Shown here one piece after another: positions 60,429-64,000 of a stretch of DNA of 64,000 nucleotides. The stretch comes from DASWTL01 sp966250385 (GTDB taxonomy: Bacteria > Bacteroidota > Bacteroidia > Sphingobacteriales > Sphingobacteriaceae), in NCBI GenBank assembly GCA_966250385.1, contig CBINHC010000014.1, positions 1 to 64,000 on the forward strand. Direction: 5' to 3'. Within the stretch, counting starts at the first letter, position 1; every line of letters starts with the position of its first letter. Under the pieces are notes generated by a model. It was not told the DNA's origin. It searched no databases and saw only the letters and a list, made by a program, of their open reading frames with translations. Position numbers and translations under genes: made by a program.

Positions 60429-61907
60429 ATGAAAAGACATTTTCATCACTATAGAAACCGCGCCGCCCTGGTCATACTGGCAGGAGCGATGCTCGGGGTT
60501 TCCTGTAAAAAAGACTTCCTGGATGTTGATCCTCAGGGTCAGCAGCCCAGCGAGCAATTCTTCCAGACACAGGAAGATGCGACCAAGGCGGTCAATGCGA
60601 TGTATGCCAACCTCCGGGAATGGCGCCAGGTCGCCTTTGCAGCTATCGCTGTCGAGAGTATGGGATCGGATGAGGCTGAAAAAGGAAGCACTCCCGGGGA
60701 CGCGTCCTTTTTCAACAACTTCGACAATTTCACGCAAACCGCAACGGAGGGCCAGCTGAATGACTTCTGGACCGGCCAGTACCAGCAGATCAACCTGGCA
60801 AACCAGGTGCTGGACAACATTCCGGCGATCCAGATGGATGAAGCACTGAAAGGGCGCTACCTGGCCGAGGCGAAGTTCCTGCGCGCCTACGCGTATTTCC
60901 GCCTGGTAAGAGCATTTGGCGGCGTGCCTTTGCGCCTGCACCTGCCTAAGGACCCCTCCGAGTATAATATTCCCCGCAACAGCGCGGAAGAGGTCTATGC
61001 AGCGGTTGAACAGGATCTTAACGAGGCTGCAGCAGTCCTGCCGCAATCCTACGGTCCTGCAGACATCGGCCGCGCCACCAAAGGTGCTGCGCTGGCCCTG
61101 CATGCAAAAGTTGCGATGTACCAGAAGAAGTGGCAGGATGTATTCGACCTGACCAACCAGGTCATGGGCATGGGCTACTCCCTTTACCCGGACTACCAGC
61201 GGTTGTTCCGGATCCCGGCCGAAAACAGCCAGGAATCTGTTTTTGAGATCCAGGCTGCTACCCTGCCATCCATTGCGGGCGCTTCAAACAGCCAGTATTC
61301 CCAGGTACAGGGCGTCCGGGGAGTTACAGGCGGCGGATGGGGATTCAATGTTCCTACCGAAGAGCTTGCGAATGCCTTCGAACCGGGTGACCCGCGGCGG
61401 GATGCGACCATCATTTTCCGTGGAGAGACCACTCCGCAGGGAGATGTGATCCCGGCCACCGGTGACAATCCACGGTACAATGAGAAGTCATATGTACCTT
61501 TCAATACCCCTTTCAGACAGAATGAGGGCGAAGAGCAGAACATCCGGGTCATCCGTTTTGCTGAGGTCCTGCTGATGAATGCTGAGGCCGCCAATGAACT
61601 CGGAAATACCGACCAGGCGCTGACTTCCCTTGAAAGGGTCCGGGAACGGGCACGCGGAATGAATGCAAATATTCTTCCGGCAGTTACCACCCGGGACCAG
61701 GCCGCGCTTCGTCAGGCGATCTGGCATGAGCGCAGAGTGGAACTGGCTATGGAATTTGACCGGTTCTTTGACGTCATCCGCCAGGGCCGCGGTGCTGAAG
61801 TTTTCGGTCCGAAAGGATTCAAGGCTGGCAAGAACGAGCTGATGCCGATCCCGCAGACGGAAATCGACCTGAGTGCAGGCGTGTTAACACAGAATCCCGG
61901 ATATTAA
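60429..61907 (+). CDS. SusD/RagB-family surface glycan-binding lipoprotein
   Basis: A 492-residue lipoprotein that forms the lid of the SusC channel and captures oligosaccharides. The lipobox is LGVSC (Cys27). Typical SusD parts: KKDFLDVDPQGQQPSEQFFQ, TPR-like helices with LAEAKFLRAYAYFRLVRAFG, and the C-terminal RVRERARGMNAN...IWHERRVELAMEFDRFFDVI block near 390-450 with the FDVIRQGRG signature. Eight bases after susC and ten before the LamG gene, one operon. Confidence 0.96.
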   Translation: MKRHFHHYRNRAALVILAGAMLGVSCKKDFLDVDPQGQQPSEQFFQTQEDATKAVNAMYANLREWRQVAFAAIAVESMGSDEAEKGSTPGDASFFNNFDNFTQTATEGQLNDFWTGQYQQINLANQVLDNIPAIQMDEALKGRYLAEAKFLRAYAYFRLVRAFGGVPLRLHLPKDPSEYNIPRNSAEEVYAAVEQDLNEAAAVLPQSYGPADIGRATKGAALALHAKVAMYQKKWQDVFDLTNQVMGMGYSLYPDYQRLFRIPAENSQESVFEIQAATLPSIAGASNSQYSQVQGVRGVTGGGWGFNVPTEELANAFEPGDPRRDATIIFRGETTPQGDVIPATGDNPRYNEKSYVPFNTPFRQNEGEEQNIRVIRFAEVLLMNAEAANELGNTDQALTSLERVRERARGMNANILPAVTTRDQAALRQAIWHERRVELAMEFDRFFDVIRQGRGAEVFGPKGFKAGKNELMPIPQTEIDLSAGVLTQNPGY

Positions 61908-61917
61908 TTCAAAAATC

Positions 61918-62835
61918 ATGAAGAGTTTCAAAAATACCCTCATATATACCTTAGCGGCTGTAACGGCCGTATCTGTAACGCTTACCTCCTGTGAGGAGAA
62001 ACTGAACGATTATGCTCCGGAACGGCCGATCGGCGGGTACAGCAGTACCAAGCAGATCGCCCCCGACAACCTCGTCGCCTACTGGGCTTTTGAAGGGAAC
62101 GTGACCGACAGCGTCGCGAACCTGACCGGCGCCGGTACGAATGTAACCTACGGCCCGGGCAAGAAAGGCCAGGCATACAAGGGTTCGGCTGACGGATATG
62201 CGGTGTTCAGCAATGCCGGAACCGTTCTGCCGGCGCTCAGCAGTTACACGATCGCCTTCTGGATGAATACCGCCCAGGCTGAAAAAGCAACCGGGATATT
62301 CGCCATCAATAACAACAGTGATTTCTGGGGCAACCTGGATATTTACCTGGAAAGTTATGTGCAGAAGGGTGTTCCGAACCCGGATACCCTCTTCCTGAAA
62401 GTTCACATGAACAATGATAATGTCGCATGGAAGGGACAGTTCACGGATGCCAAGATTCCGGCTGCCGTGGGCCGGTGGGTCCATATCGCTGCAACCTATG
62501 ATGCAACAACGTCAAAGTATTCCCTTTATGCCAACGGGCTGGAGATCGGAGTAAACACCGCCGGGAACCCTGCCAATACGAAGGGTCCGGTACTTAACGG
62601 AGACGATCCGGCGGCCAACCCGACCAAATACGGACCGTTGAAGTTTGTCAACGCAAATGCCCTGGCTATCGGGGCGATGCAGTTCCAGACCAATCCGCCG
62701 CTGACCGGAAGTGCGACAGCCCAGGATTGGGCGACCAACTTTTCCGGGTCACTGGACGAGTTCCGGATCTATAATAAGGCTCTGCCTGCGTCGGATGTCA
62801 GCGCTCTGTTCAAACTGGAGACTTTAGGACGATAA
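61918..62835 (+). CDS. LamG-domain lipoprotein, surface glycan-binding protein
   Basis: A 305-residue lipoprotein (lipobox LTSC, Cys24, followed by the acidic EEKLND that favours surface export in Bacteroidota). From about residue 60 on it is a concanavalin A-like LamG domain: NLVAYWAFEGNVTDSVANL, SSYTIAFWMNTAQAEKATGI, GRWVHIAATYDATTSKYSLY and the end SLDEFRIYNKALPASDVSAL. There is no obvious catalytic pair, so a binding role beside SusCD is likely. Its stop is followed by a strong hairpin before the enzyme gene. Confidence 0.87.
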   Translation: MKSFKNTLIYTLAAVTAVSVTLTSCEEKLNDYAPERPIGGYSSTKQIAPDNLVAYWAFEGNVTDSVANLTGAGTNVTYGPGKKGQAYKGSADGYAVFSNAGTVLPALSSYTIAFWMNTAQAEKATGIFAINNNSDFWGNLDIYLESYVQKGVPNPDTLFLKVHMNNDNVAWKGQFTDAKIPAAVGRWVHIAATYDATTSKYSLYANGLEIGVNTAGNPANTKGPVLNGDDPAANPTKYGPLKFVNANALAIGAMQFQTNPPLTGSATAQDWATNFSGSLDEFRIYNKALPASDVSALFKLETLGR

Positions 62836-62841
62836 CAACAC

Positions 62842-62873
62842 AGATCAGGGATGCCAGGCATCCCTGATCTTTA
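62842..62873 (+). terminator. Strong hairpin between the LamG and glycoamylase genes
   Basis: AGATCAGGGATGCC and GGCATCCCTGATCT are perfect complements around one base; the tail TTAATACC is a weak T run. It may terminate part of the transcripts or stabilise the upstream susCD mRNA inside the operon. Confidence 0.65.
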
Positions 62874-62884
62874 ATACCCCCACC

Positions 62885-64000
62885 ATGAACCTTAAGCGGT
62901 GTTTTATGATCCTGGCGCTGCTCGCGGCGGGAATTTCTTGCAAGAAGACCGGTGATACGGATAAAGAGCCAGCCAGGCCCGTTCCTCCGGCAGTTTACAG
63001 CCTGAGCAGTTTACGGGTCGATGGGATCAGCAGCGGTTTTTCCTATTATGGAGTGGGTCACGCTCCGGACATCCGCCTTTCTTTTTCGGTGCCGGTCAAT
63101 ACCGGTTCCGTTCAGCAAAATATAGTTCTGAAGGATCGGGCCGGAGCCGCGGTACCGGTTGTATTCACGGCCGCCAACCAGGACAGCACCCTGCTGATCC
63201 GGCCGGTGGCTCCGCTGGACCCGGCTTCCCGGTACCAGCTAAGCGTGTCGTCAGATTTATTGTCGCGGGACAACGGGAAGCTGTCGGCGGCATTCTCCGT
63301 GAACATGGTTACCGCCATTGATTCGACCGACAAATTTCCCCGGATCCCGGACAGCCAGCTGCTGGATCTTGTTCAGCGGCAGACGTTCCGGTATTTCTGG
63401 GACTTCGGCCACCCGGTAAGCGGACTCGCACGGGAACGAAACACCTCCGGAGATATCGTAACGACCGGAGGATCCGGTTTCGGTATCATGGCGATCGTCA
63501 CGGCGATCCACCGTAACTTCATTACACGGGCGGAGGGACTCGCCCGTATGCAGAAGATTGTCGGGTTCCTGAGGAACCGGGCACAGCGCTTCCATGGCGC
63601 ATTCCCGCACTGGCTCAACGGTACCACGGGGGTAGTGGCCCCGTTCAGTGCAAAGGATAACGGCGCCGACCTCGTCGAAACGTCGTTTCTGATGCAGGGC
63701 CTGCTGACTGCCCGCCAGTATTTCAGTGCTGCGGATCCCCTGGAAACTGAACTTCGCTCGGATATCAATATGCTCTGGCAGGGAGTCGAATGGGACTGGT
63801 TCCGGAGAAACAACCAGGAGGTGCTTTACTGGCACTGGAGCCCGGACTTTGGCTGGGATATGAATATGCCTATACGGGGATGGAATGAGACACTGATCAC
63901 GTATGTTCTTGCGGCATCCTCTCCCAGGCACTCCATCCCGCGATCCGTTTATGAGAACGGCTGGGGCGGCGGTTCCATAAAGAACGGCGGAACCTACTAC
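62885..64000 (+). CDS. Glycoamylase-family (PF10091) glycoside hydrolase, 3' partial
   Basis: The frame starts at ATG 62885 and is open to the window end (372 residues visible). Lipobox LLAAGISC gives a lipoprotein. An N-terminal Ig-like domain (about 35-140, RLSFSVPVNTGSVQQNIVLK, LDPASRYQLSV) precedes the catalytic (alpha/alpha)-barrel: QTFRYFWDFGHPVSGLARER near 160, TTGGSGFGIMAIVTAIHR near 197, HWLNGTTG, DLVETSFLMQGLLTARQYFS and YWHWSPDFGWDMNMPIRGWN. These motifs match the glycoamylase family, which includes GH144 endo-beta-1,2-glucanases of Bacteroidota. The substrate is inferred, not shown. The C-terminal third is outside the window. Confidence 0.87.
   Translation, partial: MNLKRCFMILALLAAGISCKKTGDTDKEPARPVPPAVYSLSSLRVDGISSGFSYYGVGHAPDIRLSFSVPVNTGSVQQNIVLKDRAGAAVPVVFTAANQDSTLLIRPVAPLDPASRYQLSVSSDLLSRDNGKLSAAFSVNMVTAIDSTDKFPRIPDSQLLDLVQRQTFRYFWDFGHPVSGLARERNTSGDIVTTGGSGFGIMAIVTAIHRNFITRAEGLARMQKIVGFLRNRAQRFHGAFPHWLNGTTGVVAPFSAKDNGADLVETSFLMQGLLTARQYFSAADPLETELRSDINMLWQGVEWDWFRRNNQEVLYWHWSPDFGWDMNMPIRGWNETLITYVLAASSPRHSIPRSVYENGWGGGSIKNGGTYY

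Overview
The window is a stretch of chromosome from a member of the Bacteroidota, most likely of the Sphingobacteriales/Chitinophagales type. The evidence is a SusC/SusD pair with lipoprotein partners, several families largely confined to this phylum (DUF5686 barrels, DUF1599, the BT_3928-type DoxX protein, the GH3-like adenylase beside lptB), bacillithiol-type redox proteins, start codons mostly without Shine-Dalgarno sequences, and repeated TAnnTTTG elements (the Bacteroidota -7 box) just upstream of genes. There is one tRNA gene (Ser, GGA) and no rRNA, CRISPR array or intact insertion sequence. Gene order is dense.

Layout. 1-16 kb: a lytic transglycosylase cut by the window edge, uvrA, NAD(P)HX repair (nnrD), lipA, ytxJ, ribH, a membrane-anchored TPR protein, recF overlapped by a DUF721/DciA-like gene, ndk, nrnA, an FKBP lipoprotein, tatD, ansA and tRNA-Ser. 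Directly after the tRNA (14.8-16.3 kb) lies a decayed AbiE-type (type IV) toxin-antitoxin pair: the antitoxin lacks its 5' end and the toxin has a one-base frameshift. 16.7-25.8 kb: a polyprenyl diphosphate synthase with a TerC protein, an M28 peptidase, a small exported protein gene split by a frameshift, a recJ-lptB-GH3-like operon on the minus strand, and an MBL hydrolase. 25.8-33.8 kb, all minus: yceI, gcvP, selD, mnmH, pdxJ, ahcY, covering one-carbon, PLP and selenium metabolism. 33.8-34.85 kb is a gene-poor kilobase.

34.85-48.1 kb: a PAP2 phosphatase, a beta-propeller protein, a bacilliredoxin, cdaA (c-di-AMP) with folP, DUF1599, a BT_3928-type membrane protein, DinB, aroK, a PyrR-like phosphoribosyltransferase, a GIN-domain protein, rlmD, a TetR regulator, a Rieske-like lipoprotein, pheS and kbl. 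48.2-54.2 kb: two tandem DUF5686 outer-membrane proteins and trhO. 54.3-64 kb: a polysaccharide utilisation locus, with a membrane-spanning propeller/Y_Y_Y/LuxR-type regulator, SusC, SusD, a LamG lipoprotein and a glycoamylase-family enzyme that runs off the window end. The enzyme family suggests a beta-glucan (possibly beta-1,2-glucan) substrate, but this is inference.

The most notable items are the decayed AbiE module beside tRNA-Ser, the split small exported gene, the glycan locus with its kinase-less regulator, the tandem equal-length DUF5686 pair, the Rieske-like lipoprotein without histidine ligands, and the DciA-like gene overlapping recF. I found no clearly new multi-gene system. All calls are from reading the sequence and its translations; no database search was possible.
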